Assembly: GCA_913051655.1 (NCBI GenBank)
Contig: CAJXHI010000017.1
Location: forward strand, 1-60,675
Direction of reading: 5' to 3'
DNA length: 60,675 nt
Origin: an uncultured Alphaproteobacteria bacterium
GTDB taxonomy: Bacteria > Pseudomonadota > Alphaproteobacteria > Rhodobacterales > Rhodobacteraceae
In this document: one piece after another, positions 18,666 through 27,104 of the stretch
Numbering within the stretch: the stretch's first letter is position 1
Layout of the letters: every line of letters starts with the position of its first letter
Notes under the pieces: generated by a model
Told to the model about the DNA's origin: nothing
Databases searched by the model: none
Seen by the model: the letters and a program-made list of their open reading frames with translations, nothing else
Position numbers and translations under genes: made by a program

Positions 18666-19855
18666 GACGTTCGCCCCAATGCATCATAATGAGCCAAGAC
18701 TGTCTCAACCAAAGTATCTGTCAATTCAGCTCCTTCAGAAATTATTTCCCAAGCGGCAAGCGCCATTTTGGCGGACTGTGCGGGATTGGACATATAGCTT
18801 ACGGTCTGCGCCAGAGTATCTGCGTTTCGTATCTTCTGCGCTCCGCCTTCTTCAGAAAGACGGCTGTAGCGCTCTTCGTAAACCGAAACATTTGGGCCAT
18901 AGAGCAGGGCGCAGCCAAATGCGGCGGGTATAAATGGATCAAGACCTTTGGCCTCTTCGTCCATTGATTGCCCAAGAAAAACTACTGGGGACAAACGATA
19001 GCAGGCAGTTAGGGTTTCATGAGATTCTGCGACGTAGACCTGTGTCATGCCATCTGGAAGATCCTTCTCAGCTCCGCATGCCACCCTGAGCCCAGCCGCC
19101 TCAGCGATTTGAAGAAAAATCTGTCGATCTATGCCTTCGCCCGGCACCAATAGCAATAGCGAACGGTGATCCCGCTGCATAACAAGCTGATGTGCATTCA
19201 ATGCGACCTTTGCTTCGTTCGTGCTGACGCATGCTGCAAGCCAAAGCGTGCGTCCAGTGAGCGTAGAAAGAAGCTCTTCGGTCAGGGCTTTTGGTGCATC
19301 GGGCATGGCCGCCGCGCTCTGTAAAGCACCTTTCAGTTTGATCCGGTTTGGTGCCACGCCCATGCGATTAAGCTGATTTGCCGCCAATTCATCCATCGCG
19401 TAAAGTTCTGAAAATAATCTCAAGACTTTCCGCGTCACATCAGGAAGCAACCGAAACCCCTTTGGTTTGAAATCCGTCGCTTTGGAATTTGCAAGGATCA
19501 TTTGTACCCCTGAATTTGCAGCTACACGAAGCATTATGGGGCGTAGTTTGCCACCTGTACAAATTAACGTATGGGGGCACCAGATATTTAGAAAATCTTG
19601 TACAGAGGTGCTAGACTCTTCTGGAACTTCAACATTATGAACGCTGTTTTCCGCTCTGAGAGGCGATCTGTCAGATGACTGAGATGTCATAACAATGATT
19701 GCGCTGCTATCCATTTGCAACAGTCTGTGGGATAGATAATTCAACGCAGAAACATCGCTGGATTCGCCGGCATGTAACCACAAAGCAGGCCCGCTCCTCC
19801 GAAATGATGAGATGGGTTTGGCGTGATCCTCCATAGGATTCGATGTTACCGGCAT
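18662..19855 (-). CDS. waaA: 3-deoxy-D-manno-octulosonic acid (Kdo) transferase, WaaA/KdtA family
   Basis: GT30-family glycosyltransferase of about 397 residues that adds Kdo to lipid IVA at the inner membrane. The C-terminal half shows the family pattern: LLVPGEGIDRQIFL, then VFLGQSMDEEAKGLDPFIPAAFGCALLYGP, matching the donor-binding GG..P.EPAA.G.P region. The N-terminus (ALWLHAGESS) is degenerate relative to the usual HAVSVGE, as in other Rhodobacterales versions I know. Coupling to lpxK supports the assignment. The protein is slightly shorter than typical. Confidence 0.82.
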   Translation of the reverse strand: MPVTSNPMEDHAKPISSFRRSGPALWLHAGESSDVSALNYLSHRLLQMDSSAIIVMTSQSSDRSPLRAENSVHNVEVPEESSTSVQDFLNIWCPHTLICTGGKLRPIMLRVAANSGVQMILANSKATDFKPKGFRLLPDVTRKVLRLFSELYAMDELAANQLNRMGVAPNRIKLKGALQSAAAMPDAPKALTEELLSTLTGRTLWLAACVSTNEAKVALNAHQLVMQRDHRSLLLLVPGEGIDRQIFLQIAEAAGLRVACGAEKDLPDGMTQVYVAESHETLTACYRLSPVVFLGQSMDEEAKGLDPFIPAAFGCALLYGPNVSVYEERYSRLSEEGGAQKIRNADTLAQTVSYMSNPAQSAKMALAAWEIISEGAELTDTLVETVLAHYDALGRTS

Positions 19856-20047
19856 TGTTTAAGGAACGTCAAAGTAAACCTTCTTCTGCAAATCCGATTT
19901 CTTCAGGGCCGTTTCTGGCAAACCTACGCAACGATGTGAGATGGGTAAGGTCGACGTTTCTCATAAAGAATCGTAAAAAGGGATTCAAAAAACTAAGCAT
20001 GCCGCTCAAAAATTCGCAGCGTTCAAGCAATTTCAGGTTTCTGCTAA

Positions 20048-20269
20048 TTAGAAGCCCAGACCTTCGTATTTCTTTTTGAATTTTGAAACACGCCCACCTG
20101 TATCAAGTAAGCGGGTACCACCACCAGTCCATGCTGGGTGTGCGGTTGGATCAATATCGAGTGACATAGTATCACCTTCTTTACCCCAAGTAGAGCGCAT
20201 CTTTATCATCGTTCCGTCGGTCATTTTAACGTCAATGAAATGATAATCTGGATGGATATCTTTTTTCAT
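20048..20269 (-). CDS. rpmE: 50S ribosomal protein L31
   Basis: Ribosomal protein L31, 73 residues. It begins [10 protein letters not shown] and contains HPAWTGG, both family marks, but has no cysteine: the zinc-binding CxxC of classical L31 is absent, so this is the zinc-independent form common in Alphaproteobacteria. GGGGAAGAG precedes the ATG. It follows rplS by 17 bp. Confidence 0.96.
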   Translation of the reverse strand: MKKDIHPDYHFIDVKMTDGTMIKMRSTWGKEGDTMSLDIDPTAHPAWTGGGTRLLDTGGRVSKFKKKYEGLGF

Positions 20270-20286
20270 GATCTCTTCCCCTATTC

Positions 20287-20670
20287 TTATGCACCGGTGC
20301 CCTTGGGCGCACGATAATTTGTTTGTTCCGCGATGCGGGCTGACTTTCCACGACGGCTACGCAGATAGTAAAGCTTTGCACGACGAACACGGCCACGTCT
20401 AACGACAGTTATTGAATCGATGTTTGTGGAATAAAGCGGAAACACGCGCTCAACACCTTCACCAAATGAAATCTTGCGTACCGTAAAAGAACCGGCAATG
20501 CCTTTGCCGTTGTTTCTGGCGATACAGACACCTTCGTAATTCTGAACACGGGCACGGGAGCCTTCGGTCACCTTATATCCGACGCGGACTGTGTCTCCGG
20601 CTTTGAAATCGGGAATATCTTTCCCAAGAGAGGCTATATGTTCCGCCTCCAGCTGTGCGATAATATCCAT
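20287..20670 (-). CDS. rplS: 50S ribosomal protein L19
   Basis: Ribosomal protein L19, 127 residues, at the usual length. Recognisable segments are [48 protein letters not shown] and [24 protein letters not shown] strong AAGGAGACC lies just before the ATG. It is separated from trmD by 233 bp that contain a possible leader hairpin. Confidence 0.97.
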   Translation of the reverse strand: MDIIAQLEAEHIASLGKDIPDFKAGDTVRVGYKVTEGSRARVQNYEGVCIARNNGKGIAGSFTVRKISFGEGVERVFPLYSTNIDSITVVRRGRVRRAKLYYLRSRRGKSARIAEQTNYRAPKGTGA

Positions 20671-20686
20671 CGCTGGTCTCCTTAGC

Positions 20687-20704
20687 TTACGGTTGATCCC
20701 GTAA
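20687..20704 (-). promoter_or_regulatory. Short hairpin in the rplS 5' leader
   Basis: On the minus strand TTACGG pairs with CCGTAA around a 6-nt loop, immediately upstream of the ribosome binding site AAGGAG of rplS. The location suits translational control of a ribosomal protein gene, but the stem is only 6 bp. No further structure could be confirmed in the 233-bp trmD-rplS gap, which probably also holds a promoter. Confidence 0.3.
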
Positions 20705-20903
20705 AGGTTTATTCGTCCCAGAGCTCTTGGTCTTTGTCGGGTCCCTAAAAAATAAGCCCGCCAGAGGGTTAGGTCGTGATTACTAGTCTAAAAGTATGAG
20801 ACGATCATAGGAATCATACCATACTCCGGATGTCATACCGAGGGCCGTATAACAGTAAGCTGCATTTGTTTTCAAGAGCTATCTTATCATAAAATAAGCA
20901 TAT

Positions 20904-21692
20904 TCAATGGGCTTTACGCGCTGCCCACAGGTCGGGTCTACGCGATTTTGTCAGCTCTTTCGCCTCTGAGCGGCGCCATTCATCGATTTTTTGATGATTA
21001 CCAGACAAAAGGACATCTGGAATCATCTTTCCGTTCCATTCGGTTGGCCTTGTATATTGCGGGTATTCCAGAAGACCGTTTTGGTGGCTTTCCTCTTCAA
21101 TCGATGCAGTATTACCAAGCACCCCAGGCAAAAGACGCACGCAGGCATCAATCACTGCTTGCGCGGCAATTTCGCCTCCGCTCATCACAAAATCGCCCAA
21201 AGATACTTCTTGAATATCATAGTGCTCAATCACTCGCTGATCGACCCCTTCGAAGCGGCCGGCCAACAGAATGATGCCTGCGCCCTTGATCCATTCATTG
21301 GCCATCTGCTGATCGAAGACCCGTCCTCTTGGCGAGAGAAGAATAAGGGGTTTTGCTATTTTTTGCTGGTGTAGAACATGGTCAATGGCCTTGCCAACAA
21401 CATCAGCACGTAAAACCATCCCTGCTCCGCCGCCAGCTGGCGTGTCATCGACCTTTTTATGTTTACCCTGACCGCATAGACGCAAATCGGTTGTTGAAAG
21501 TGCCCACTTGCCCTCGTTTAGCGCACGACCCGTAAGGCTTTCACCCAACACACCAGGAAAGCTGTCTGGAAAAAGTGTGATAACATCCGCCGTCCAAACC
21601 TGCGACAGCCTCGCATTCGGTACCATAAGGTCCCGTGGCGCAATGCTAGCGGTGATTGATTTACGGCCGTGAGACTTGTTTAAAGGGCTCAT
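20904..21692 (-). CDS. trmD: tRNA (guanine-N1)-methyltransferase TrmD
   Basis: SPOUT-class methyltransferase, 262 residues, forming m1G37 in tRNAs. The trefoil-knot SAM site is visible in LILLSPRGRVFDQ, LLAGRFEGVDQRV and EVSLGDFVMSGGE. A roughly 30-residue N-terminal leader precedes the core start VWTADVITLFPD, longer than in E. coli. Its start overlaps the rimM stop by 4 bp (ATGA), as expected for this conserved rpsP-rimM-trmD-rplS order. Confidence 0.96.
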   Translation of the reverse strand: MSPLNKSHGRKSITASIAPRDLMVPNARLSQVWTADVITLFPDSFPGVLGESLTGRALNEGKWALSTTDLRLCGQGKHKKVDDTPAGGGAGMVLRADVVGKAIDHVLHQQKIAKPLILLSPRGRVFDQQMANEWIKGAGIILLAGRFEGVDQRVIEHYDIQEVSLGDFVMSGGEIAAQAVIDACVRLLPGVLGNTASIEEESHQNGLLEYPQYTRPTEWNGKMIPDVLLSGNHQKIDEWRRSEAKELTKSRRPDLWAARKAH

Positions 21693-22210
21693 TTTATAAC
21701 GTCTTCCAAGAGACCGTCTGGTGGATCGATGATGATTTTTCCGGAACTGATGTCGACAGTGGGCACATTGATGCGCGTGAAAGGAAGCAGCACACTTTGG
21801 CCAGTTTTCTCTGTGAGAATTTCCAGAAGGTCGGTGGCACCATGATTTTGGACGGCTTTGATATGCCCCAGTTCCTCGCCACCCGCATCGAAAGCACGAA
21901 GACCTACAAGATCAGCGTGGTAAAATTCATCCTCAGGCAACTGTGGAAATTTATCGCGTGGTACAAACAGCTGAAGGCCACGCAAGTCATCGGCCTGTTT
22001 CTTGGTATGCACACCTGAAAGTTTTGCGCTGAGGGCATTTTTGAGCTTACCGGTAAGTTGCACATCAAAAGATCGGTTGCCATCTTCTGTGAAAAGTGGA
22101 CAATACTCAGCTATCGCCTCGGGATCGGAGGTGAAGCTTTTGAGGCGTACTTCGCCTTTTACGCCAAAAGCGCCAGCAAGAGCCCCTATCATAATCATCA
22201 CTTCAGGCAT
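21689..22210 (-). CDS. rimM: 16S rRNA processing protein RimM
   Basis: 30S maturation factor, 173 residues. The N-terminal RimM domain begins IGALAGAFGVKGEVRLKSFT and the C-terminal PRC-barrel domain includes DEFYHADLVGLRAFD and ILTEKTGQSVLLPFT. It lies between a small membrane protein gene (3-bp gap) and trmD (4-bp overlap). Confidence 0.95.
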   Translation of the reverse strand: MPEVMIMIGALAGAFGVKGEVRLKSFTSDPEAIAEYCPLFTEDGNRSFDVQLTGKLKNALSAKLSGVHTKKQADDLRGLQLFVPRDKFPQLPEDEFYHADLVGLRAFDAGGEELGHIKAVQNHGATDLLEILTEKTGQSVLLPFTRINVPTVDISSGKIIIDPPDGLLEDVIK

Positions 22211-22213
22211 CTT

Positions 22214-22348
22214 TTACCGCTCGCACAGTCCATTGTAAATTTGGCCTCTGAGGGCCAGACATCTTTCAGCCATTGTATTACGTTCATACAAAATACCTGC
22301 CGCGAAAGCGATACCAATAAAAAGGGCCAATCGGAACAATCTAAACAT
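22214..22348 (-). CDS. Small single-pass membrane protein, unknown function
   Basis: Predicted protein of 44 residues: a hydrophobic N-terminal helix (LFRLALFIGIAFAAGILYE) followed by a short polar tail with two cysteines (RCLALRG and NGLCER). The ATG at 22348 is chosen because it opens directly on the membrane segment; a longer TTG start is in frame. I recall similar two-cysteine small proteins at this place, between rpsP and rimM, in other Rhodobacteraceae. No function is known to me. Confidence 0.6.
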   Translation of the reverse strand: MFRLFRLALFIGIAFAAGILYERNTMAERCLALRGQIYNGLCER

Positions 22349-22419
22349 CTGGGGGTCAGTTACAAGTGGGTGATGTCGCTCAGAAAAAGCCGGACACAAC
22401 GCCGAAAGACGTCAATCTT

Positions 22420-22857
22420 CTATTGTGCGGTTTCTTCTGCTGGTGCCTCTTCCGCATTGGTTTCTTCGACTGCAGACTCTTCTGCTTGGGCTATGTCAGC
22501 ATTTTCCTCTGACGTAGCGATTTGTACTTCGGTGGCTTTTTCTTCAGCACGTTCTATGGCTTTTTGACCCGGCTTGCCTTTGATGGGGTTGTTGCGTTCT
22601 TTTTTCTCCAAGACGCCTGCGGCTTCTAGCATACGTGAAACACGGTCTGTAGCTTGTGCGCCTTGACCAAGCCAGTACTGCACCCGCTCAACATTCATCT
22701 TTACGCGCTCTTCGCTATTTTTGGGAAGAAGCGGATTATAGGTGCCGAGTTTTTCAATATAACGACCATCGCGTGGCATGCGGCTATCGGCAGCGACGAT
22801 ACGATAGAAGGGACGTTTTTTGTTGCCACCGCGGGCAAGTCTGATTTTCATAGCCAT
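22420..22857 (-). CDS. rpsP: 30S ribosomal protein S16
   Basis: S16 with the conserved start [18 protein letters not shown] and [13 protein letters not shown]. At 145 residues it is longer than E. coli S16 (82): after about residue 85 there is a charged, Ala/Glu-rich tail ([13 protein letters not shown], then acidic repeats rich in EE and AEE). Such tails are common in alphaproteobacterial S16. AAGGAGAAT precedes the ATG. Start of the rpsP-rimM-trmD-rplS block. Confidence 0.97.
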   Translation of the reverse strand: MAMKIRLARGGNKKRPFYRIVAADSRMPRDGRYIEKLGTYNPLLPKNSEERVKMNVERVQYWLGQGAQATDRVSRMLEAAGVLEKKERNNPIKGKPGQKAIERAEEKATEVQIATSEENADIAQAEESAVEETNAEEAPAEETAQ

Positions 22858-22898
22858 ATTTGATTCTCCTTTATAAATGGCGGTCGGGGTTTTGACCC

Positions 22899-23195
22899 CT
22901 ACGATTGGTGTTGTTTGTGGTGTTGGATGACTTCATGAATGATGAAATTCAGAAATTTTTTTGCAAATTCTGGATCAAGGTCTGCTTCGGCAGCAAGTGT
23001 CTCCAGACGTGTAATTTGGTTCGCCTCCCGTGATGGGTCAGAGGGCGGCAGATCATGTTGAGCCTTTAGTTTGCCGACGGCTTGTGTATGCGCAAAGCGT
23101 TCAGCTAAAGTATAGACAAGTATTGCATCCAAACGGTCAATGCTGGCGCGGTGTGCTTTCAAAAGCTCTTGGGCTTTGAGAACGGGATCGGTCAT
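22899..23195 (-). CDS. Chorismate mutase (AroQ type)
   Basis: Stand-alone all-helical chorismate mutase of about 98 residues, converting chorismate to prephenate for Phe/Tyr synthesis. Visible are the [19 protein letters not shown] first helix, the lysine in QAVGKLKA and the final segment [17 protein letters not shown]. The ATG at 23195 follows GGAGACGAACC; the 6 extra codons of a longer frame lack a ribosome binding site. It is the third gene downstream of ffh in the usual Rhodobacterales order. Confidence 0.9.
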   Translation of the reverse strand: MTDPVLKAQELLKAHRASIDRLDAILVYTLAERFAHTQAVGKLKAQHDLPPSDPSREANQITRLETLAAEADLDPEFAKKFLNFIIHEVIQHHKQHQS

Positions 23196-23209
23196 TGGTT
23201 CGTCTCCGG

Positions 23210-23734
23210 TCAAGTTGCCTTTTGGGGTTTTTCAGTAACTAGATAGCGATACACATGGTCGTCACGGTCCATAAGCCAGTGGGTATTTTCAAGTTTTACG
23301 TCAAGCCGTATTGTCAGGGCAGCAAAAAGGATGTTCGCAGGATCAATACAGCTGATCACGCCGCGAAGATTGAGATGGGTTTCGCAGTAACGCCGTGCGG
23401 CAAGCGCGGCTCCACAGGTCATGCCTTTGCCATAGAAATTATGATGTAAGTTCCAGCCAAGTTTTTTTTCTGGCCAGTCGAAATGATGGACAAAGCCAAC
23501 GATGCCCCACATTTTTACGCTTTCGCAGAGCTCAATATACCAAACACGAAATTCTCGTAGGCGCTGATAGATAAGCGAGCCCAAGAGCGCGCGCCATTTG
23601 CTGACCTCATCAAAGGGACTACCAATGAGGGATATCCAGTCTTTGGATAGATAACTGTTCATTGCGGTAAGATAGCTTTTCAACGCGGCACTCAGGGTCA
23701 GGCGTTCTGTTTCTATGTGAATGATATCATTCAT
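23210..23734 (-). CDS. GNAT-family N-acetyltransferase
   Basis: Protein of about 174 residues in the RimJ/RimL-like GNAT family: N-terminal IETERLTLSAA, central KLGWNLHHNFYGKGMTCGAALAARRYCETHL (acetyl-CoA region) and SCIDPANILFAAL before the last strand. It is divergent: the usual G-Q/R-G-x-G/A loop is reduced to YGKGMT. The start at 23734 overlaps a relic stop of the preceding GNAT gene as ATGA. Substrate unknown. Confidence 0.78.
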   Translation of the reverse strand: MNDIIHIETERLTLSAALKSYLTAMNSYLSKDWISLIGSPFDEVSKWRALLGSLIYQRLREFRVWYIELCESVKMWGIVGFVHHFDWPEKKLGWNLHHNFYGKGMTCGAALAARRYCETHLNLRGVISCIDPANILFAALTIRLDVKLENTHWLMDRDDHVYRYLVTEKPQKAT

Positions 23735-24251
23735 AAAAATGCTTTCGACTGGAGGTGGCAATAGAGCAACCTATCTTTGTTTTCAAAAGTGGTTTGTAAG
23801 TTTTTTTATAAAGCGCACTAATCCGTTTGGCAAAGCGCTGGGAGTGGGCACTGTCGGGTACGATACTGGTGGTCAATGTCGTGAGGATAAGGTTTTCGTA
23901 GGCGTACCTGCGCGTACGACTTTCCGTGTTATAAGCGATGCTTTGACTTTTAAAGCTTTGAAATACTGCATAGCCAATTTCGGTTTCCGGGCATGTTTCG
24001 GGATAGAAAGTACCGCTAATGCTGGCGATGTCACCTGATTTTATTTCAATCGTGAAATTACCATTTTTGTGGATGTGCCAATGTCCAAACATGGCAGTGA
24101 ACGAGAGCCAACCACCCCCTGTTTCTGGGGCTTGACCAAACTTTCTGCCACGGTTTTCGTTTTCTAAGAGAATGACTTCGGACTCGATGTAACGGTTCTG
24201 AGGCCCGCGAAGTATCGAATTATCAACTTCTAGGTTGGTTGCGAAGGTCAT
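23727..24251 (-). pseudogene. GNAT-family N-acetyltransferase with a C-terminal frameshift
   Basis: The open frame encodes 174 residues; GHWHIH, ETEIGYAVFQSFKSQSIAYN and TLTTSIVPDSAHSQRFAKRISA are GNAT features. After about residue 150 the frame loses family character. Shifting by one base in a short T run near 23790 gives FENKDRLLYCHLQSKAFL and a stop that forms ATGA with the next GNAT start, exactly the coupling style of this operon. Therefore one base has probably been lost, by mutation or sequencing error. Its start overlaps the ffh stop by 4 bp. The altered protein may still fold, so it could be a variant rather than a dead gene. Confidence 0.6.
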
Positions 24252-25774
24252 TTTTTCTTGCCAAATCCGCTGAGACCAGCGGGTAGGCCCATGCCTCTGC
24301 CAAGCCCCGGTAATCCGCCGGGCAGACCGCTTTTGCTCCCGAGCTGTTTTGCAGCTGCTTCGAGCGCCTTTGGATCCATTTGTGAGGGATCTATTCCCGT
24401 GTGTATACTTGGCTGCGTGCCGCCTTTACCGAACATACTGTGCATCGCCTGTTTGAGCATGCCGCCTTTACCCATCTTGCCCATTTTCTTCATCATGTCA
24501 GACATCTGGCGATGCATTTTTAGAAGCTTGTTAAGTTCGCTCACCTCAAGTCCGGCCCCAGCTGCGATACGTTTTTTACGGCTAGCTTGAAGGATTTGGG
24601 GATTGGCGCGTTCTTTTTTAGTCATCGATTGGATGAGTGCAGTCTGACGTTTAAAGACTTTGTCGTCCATCCCCGCTGCTTCGGCCTGTTTGGCCATTTT
24701 ACCCATGCCGGGCATCATTCCTATGATGCTTTCCATACCACCCATTTTCATCATTTGTTCAAGCTGCATCTTAAGGTCATTCATATTGAACTGACCCTTT
24801 TGGAATCGCTTCATCATGCGTTCCGCCTGTTCAGCCTCAATCGTCTCCTGTGCCCGTTCCACAAGCGCTACGATGTCGCCCATACCAAGAATGCGCCCTG
24901 CAATCCGGTCTGGTTCAAAGGTTTCCAGCGCATCCATTTTTTCGCCAAGACCCACAAAGCGGATTGGCTTTTTTGTCACTGCACGCATGGAAAGTGCAGC
25001 GCCACCGCGCCCATCGCCGTCCATGCGGGTTAGGACGACGCCGCTCACCCCAATTTTGTCATCAAATTCGGTGGCAACATTGACCGCGTCTTGTCCGGTC
25101 AGCCCATCGACAACCAAAAGTGTTTCACGAGGTTTGGCCACATCCCGTACTGCGGCGGCTTGAGCTATCAATTCCTGATCTATGTGAAGCCTGCCAGCAG
25201 TATCCAGTATGTAAACATCATAGCCGCCAAGGCTGGCCTGCGTTTTGGCGCGTTTGGCAATGGTGACGGGCTCCTCGCCTTTGACAATCGGGAGTGTATC
25301 TACACCAATCTGAGTACCCAGTATTTGCAGCTGTTCCATCGCAGCCGGGCGGTTCACATCCAAAGAAGCCACAAGTACCCGTTTGCCATCACGCTCTTTT
25401 AGGCGTTTGGCAAGTTTTGCTGTAGTGGTTGTTTTTCCCGATCCCTGCAATCCCACCATTAAAATCGGGGCAGGCGGGCTATCGATTTTTAACATACCGG
25501 GATCTTCTTCGCCGGTTAGGAAATGAACCAATTCATCATGGACGATTTTGACAACCTGTTGTCCCGGTGTTACCGATTTTGTAACTACTTGACCTGTGGC
25601 CTTTTCTTGTATTGATTTTACAAAATCACGTGCCACCGGAAGCGAGACATCCGCCTCTAGTAGGGCCACGCGGACCTCGCGCAGGGCGGTTTTTACGTCA
25701 TCTTCGGACAGCGCACCCTGTTTCGTAAGCCGGTCGAAAACACCAGAGAGGCGTTCGGAGAGGTGTTCAAACAT
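24248..25774 (-). CDS. ffh: Signal recognition particle protein Ffh (SRP54)
   Basis: SRP GTPase, 508 residues, which binds signal peptides and 4.5S RNA for co-translational targeting. N domain at the start; the G domain has P-loop GLQGSGKTTTTAKLA, DTAGRLH, TRMDGDGRGGAALS and GLGEKMDALE; the methionine-rich M domain runs from about residue 330 (MNDLKMQLEQMMKMGGM) with KMGKMGKGGMLKQAMHSMFGK. The C-terminus is a Gly/Leu/Pro-rich tail ending GKKK. AAGGAAACAGG precedes the ATG. Overlaps the next gene by 4 bp. Confidence 0.97.
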   Translation of the reverse strand: MFEHLSERLSGVFDRLTKQGALSEDDVKTALREVRVALLEADVSLPVARDFVKSIQEKATGQVVTKSVTPGQQVVKIVHDELVHFLTGEEDPGMLKIDSPPAPILMVGLQGSGKTTTTAKLAKRLKERDGKRVLVASLDVNRPAAMEQLQILGTQIGVDTLPIVKGEEPVTIAKRAKTQASLGGYDVYILDTAGRLHIDQELIAQAAAVRDVAKPRETLLVVDGLTGQDAVNVATEFDDKIGVSGVVLTRMDGDGRGGAALSMRAVTKKPIRFVGLGEKMDALETFEPDRIAGRILGMGDIVALVERAQETIEAEQAERMMKRFQKGQFNMNDLKMQLEQMMKMGGMESIIGMMPGMGKMAKQAEAAGMDDKVFKRQTALIQSMTKKERANPQILQASRKKRIAAGAGLEVSELNKLLKMHRQMSDMMKKMGKMGKGGMLKQAMHSMFGKGGTQPSIHTGIDPSQMDPKALEAAAKQLGSKSGLPGGLPGLGRGMGLPAGLSGFGKKK

Positions 25775-25827
25775 ATCCTGTTTCCTTTGCGAACAGTTTT
25801 GATCCGATCAGTGTAGTGCCTCTGCCC

Positions 25828-25945
25828 TAACAAAAAATTACCCCGTGGGCGAAACTCGCTGACGGGGGGCGATCCTTGCGTGTGCATCAGGACCGGAAGT
25901 ACACTACTTCCTCGATTACTCGGAGGATTAAATAGGTAATCTGCT
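25828..25945 (-). ncRNA. Candidate small RNA or ffh leader transcript with its own terminator
   Basis: Reading leftward on the minus strand: a TTGACA (-35-like) lies near 25950 with an AT-rich TATTTAAT downstream, then a perfect hairpin GGAAGTA/TACTTCC around 3 nt (25895-25911), then a terminator at 25841-25867 (CCCCGT/ACGGGG outer stem, GCGA/TCGC inner stem) followed by TAATTTTTTG. The layout suits a transcript of about 100 nt ending some 55 bp before ffh. It does not contain the SRP RNA apical motif. Whether it is a free RNA or an attenuated leader cannot be decided from sequence. Confidence 0.4.
25831..25867 (-). terminator. Intrinsic terminator upstream of ffh, minus strand
   Basis: CCCCGT (25841-25846) and ACGGGG (25862-25867) enclose a second stem GCGA/TCGC with a 3-nt loop. 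In the minus direction the stem is followed by TAATTTTTTG. It ends a transcript coming from the right before ffh begins. Confidence 0.65.
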
Positions 25946-26201
25946 CTTGTCAAGCTTTAGGAGGATGGCAGATTTTACGCGATTTTGTCAGTTGCATTCC
26001 TTAAGGTTTACTGGATTATTAATTTTACCGAGATGATGAACCAGTTATTCACAGCAAGTTTGTTTTGAAAAGTTCCATTTGAGTAAAGGTAGAAACGGTT
26101 TGAAACGAGATATACGTTATTAGTTTGAATATTTGAAAACCCTTCGGCAATCCTACGTTGGAAAAGTCAAGGCACAGTAAGGACAAACCGACGTCTTTAA
26201 T
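25946..26201. other. Intergenic stretch without a recognisable gene
   Basis: AT-rich sequence between the candidate small RNA and the stop of the ArsR gene. I see no coding frame with family features, no strong hairpin and no repeat here. Confidence 0.6.
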
Positions 26202-26546
26202 TTAGGTTTCGGAGCGACCTTGAATAAGTGGCATTTCTCTGGACAGGAATTTCTCGAAAGCGTCTAGGTTTACGGCTTCAAATTGACCAAAACTTTGCAT
26301 CCAAATGCTTGCATCCCGCATGGCGTCGGGTTCAAGTTTGCACCATTTGACGCGACCACGTTGTTCCTGACTGATCAGCCCTGCGCGCCTGAGAATGCCA
26401 AGGTGTTTGGAAATCGCAGCAAGTGACATTTCAAATGGCTCAGCCACATCAGTGACAGCCATATCGTCCTCGAGAAGCGTAACAAGAATATCGCGCCTTG
26501 TAGGATCGGCGAGGGCTGCGAAGATATAGTCGAGGCGGGATTCCAT
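26202..26546 (-). CDS. ArsR-family winged-helix transcriptional regulator
   Basis: Repressor of about 114 residues. It opens MESRLDYIFAALADPTRRDIL, the characteristic start of the non-metal ArsR/SdpR-like group, and the recognition helix region reads MSLAAISKHLGILRRAGLI. No cysteine pair for metal sensing (CVC) is present, so it probably does not sense arsenic. The ATG at 26546 fits family starts; a longer frame adds 13 residues. A palindrome 32 bp upstream is the likely autoregulatory operator. No classical partner gene (such as an SRPBCC protein) is adjacent. Confidence 0.9.
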   Translation of the reverse strand: MESRLDYIFAALADPTRRDILVTLLEDDMAVTDVAEPFEMSLAAISKHLGILRRAGLISQEQRGRVKWCKLEPDAMRDASIWMQSFGQFEAVNLDAFEKFLSREMPLIQGRSET

Positions 26547-26577
26547 GATATTACTTAGGCATTTTAAAAAATAATGG

Positions 26578-26593
26578 TCAACCAAATGGTTGA
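26578..26593. promoter_or_regulatory. Palindromic operator upstream of the ArsR gene
   Basis: TCAACCAAATGGTTGA has two perfect 7-bp arms (TCAACCA/TGGTTGA) separated by 2 bp, sited 32 bp before the ArsR start codon. This geometry fits winged-helix dimers. The right half (TGGTTGA) recurs at 26711-26717, overlapping the -35 box of the ATP synthase operon. Confidence 0.6.
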
Positions 26594-26713
26594 ATATAAC
26601 AATTGAACTGAATTCGGCTTTCTCGCTATGTCGGCGGCAAATTATATTTTTTAATAATAGAAAGATAATGTATTTCAGTACCTTAGCTTTATTTTTTTGT
26701 AAATTTCAATTGG

Positions 26714-26742
26714 TTGACTCTATCTTTCTCACGGACTAAAAC
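26714..26742 (+). promoter_or_regulatory. Sigma-70-type promoter of the atpI-atpB-atpE-atpF'-atpF operon
   Basis: TTGACT (26714-26719), a 17-nt spacer and TAAAAC (26737-26742) match housekeeping promoter elements, placed about 30 bp before the atpI start. The -35 box is embedded in TTGGTTGAC, which shares TGGTTGA with the ArsR operator about 120 bp upstream. Confidence 0.6.
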
Positions 26743-26771
26743 GTTGCGTGAAAACATTTATGAGGATTTAC

Positions 26772-27092
26772 GTGAGTGATCTGTCCGAGGGTGAGCGTCT
26801 AAACAATCTTGGCCGGCGTATTCAGTTAGCCAAGCAAGGAGCGGTTGATGGAAAGCAAAAGTTGACTGATCACCATTCTGAGTCGCATCTTGCATGGCGC
26901 ATGGTGATAGAATTGGTAGTCGGATTAGGGATCGGATTTGGGATTGGGTATGGTCTTGACATCATTTTTGACACAATTCCGCTGTTCTTAGTGCTATTTG
27001 TGCTCTTGGGTTTTGCGGCCGGCATCAAAACAATGTTGCGTTCCGCAAAAGAAGTCCAACAAGACCTAACGACTTCAAGTGTCGAAAAATAA
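26772..27092 (+). CDS. atpI: ATP synthase protein I (AtpI-like)
   Basis: Small membrane protein of about 106 residues: a polar N-terminus (SDLSEGERLNNLGRRIQLAKQ) followed by two membrane helices rich in glycine (VIELVVGLGIGFGIGYGLDIIF and PLFLVLFVLLGFAAGIKTM). It assists c-ring assembly or cation supply for the F0 sector. I chose GTG 26772, which has GAGG 7 nt upstream and the usual SD start; GTG 26748 and ATG 26760 are alternatives. First gene of the F0 operon. Confidence 0.85.
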   Translation: MSDLSEGERLNNLGRRIQLAKQGAVDGKQKLTDHHSESHLAWRMVIELVVGLGIGFGIGYGLDIIFDTIPLFLVLFVLLGFAAGIKTMLRSAKEVQQDLTTSSVEK

Positions 27093-27104
27093 AAGGAAGA
27101 AGTT

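Noticed and set aside
25880..25915. ATCAGGACCGGAAG on the plus strand resembles the SRP RNA loop (TCAGGTCCGGAAGG) next to ffh
   Set aside because: The bases after GGAA do not close the tetraloop and the AGCAGCC part of the asymmetric loop is absent; the same bases form a different hairpin on the minus strand.
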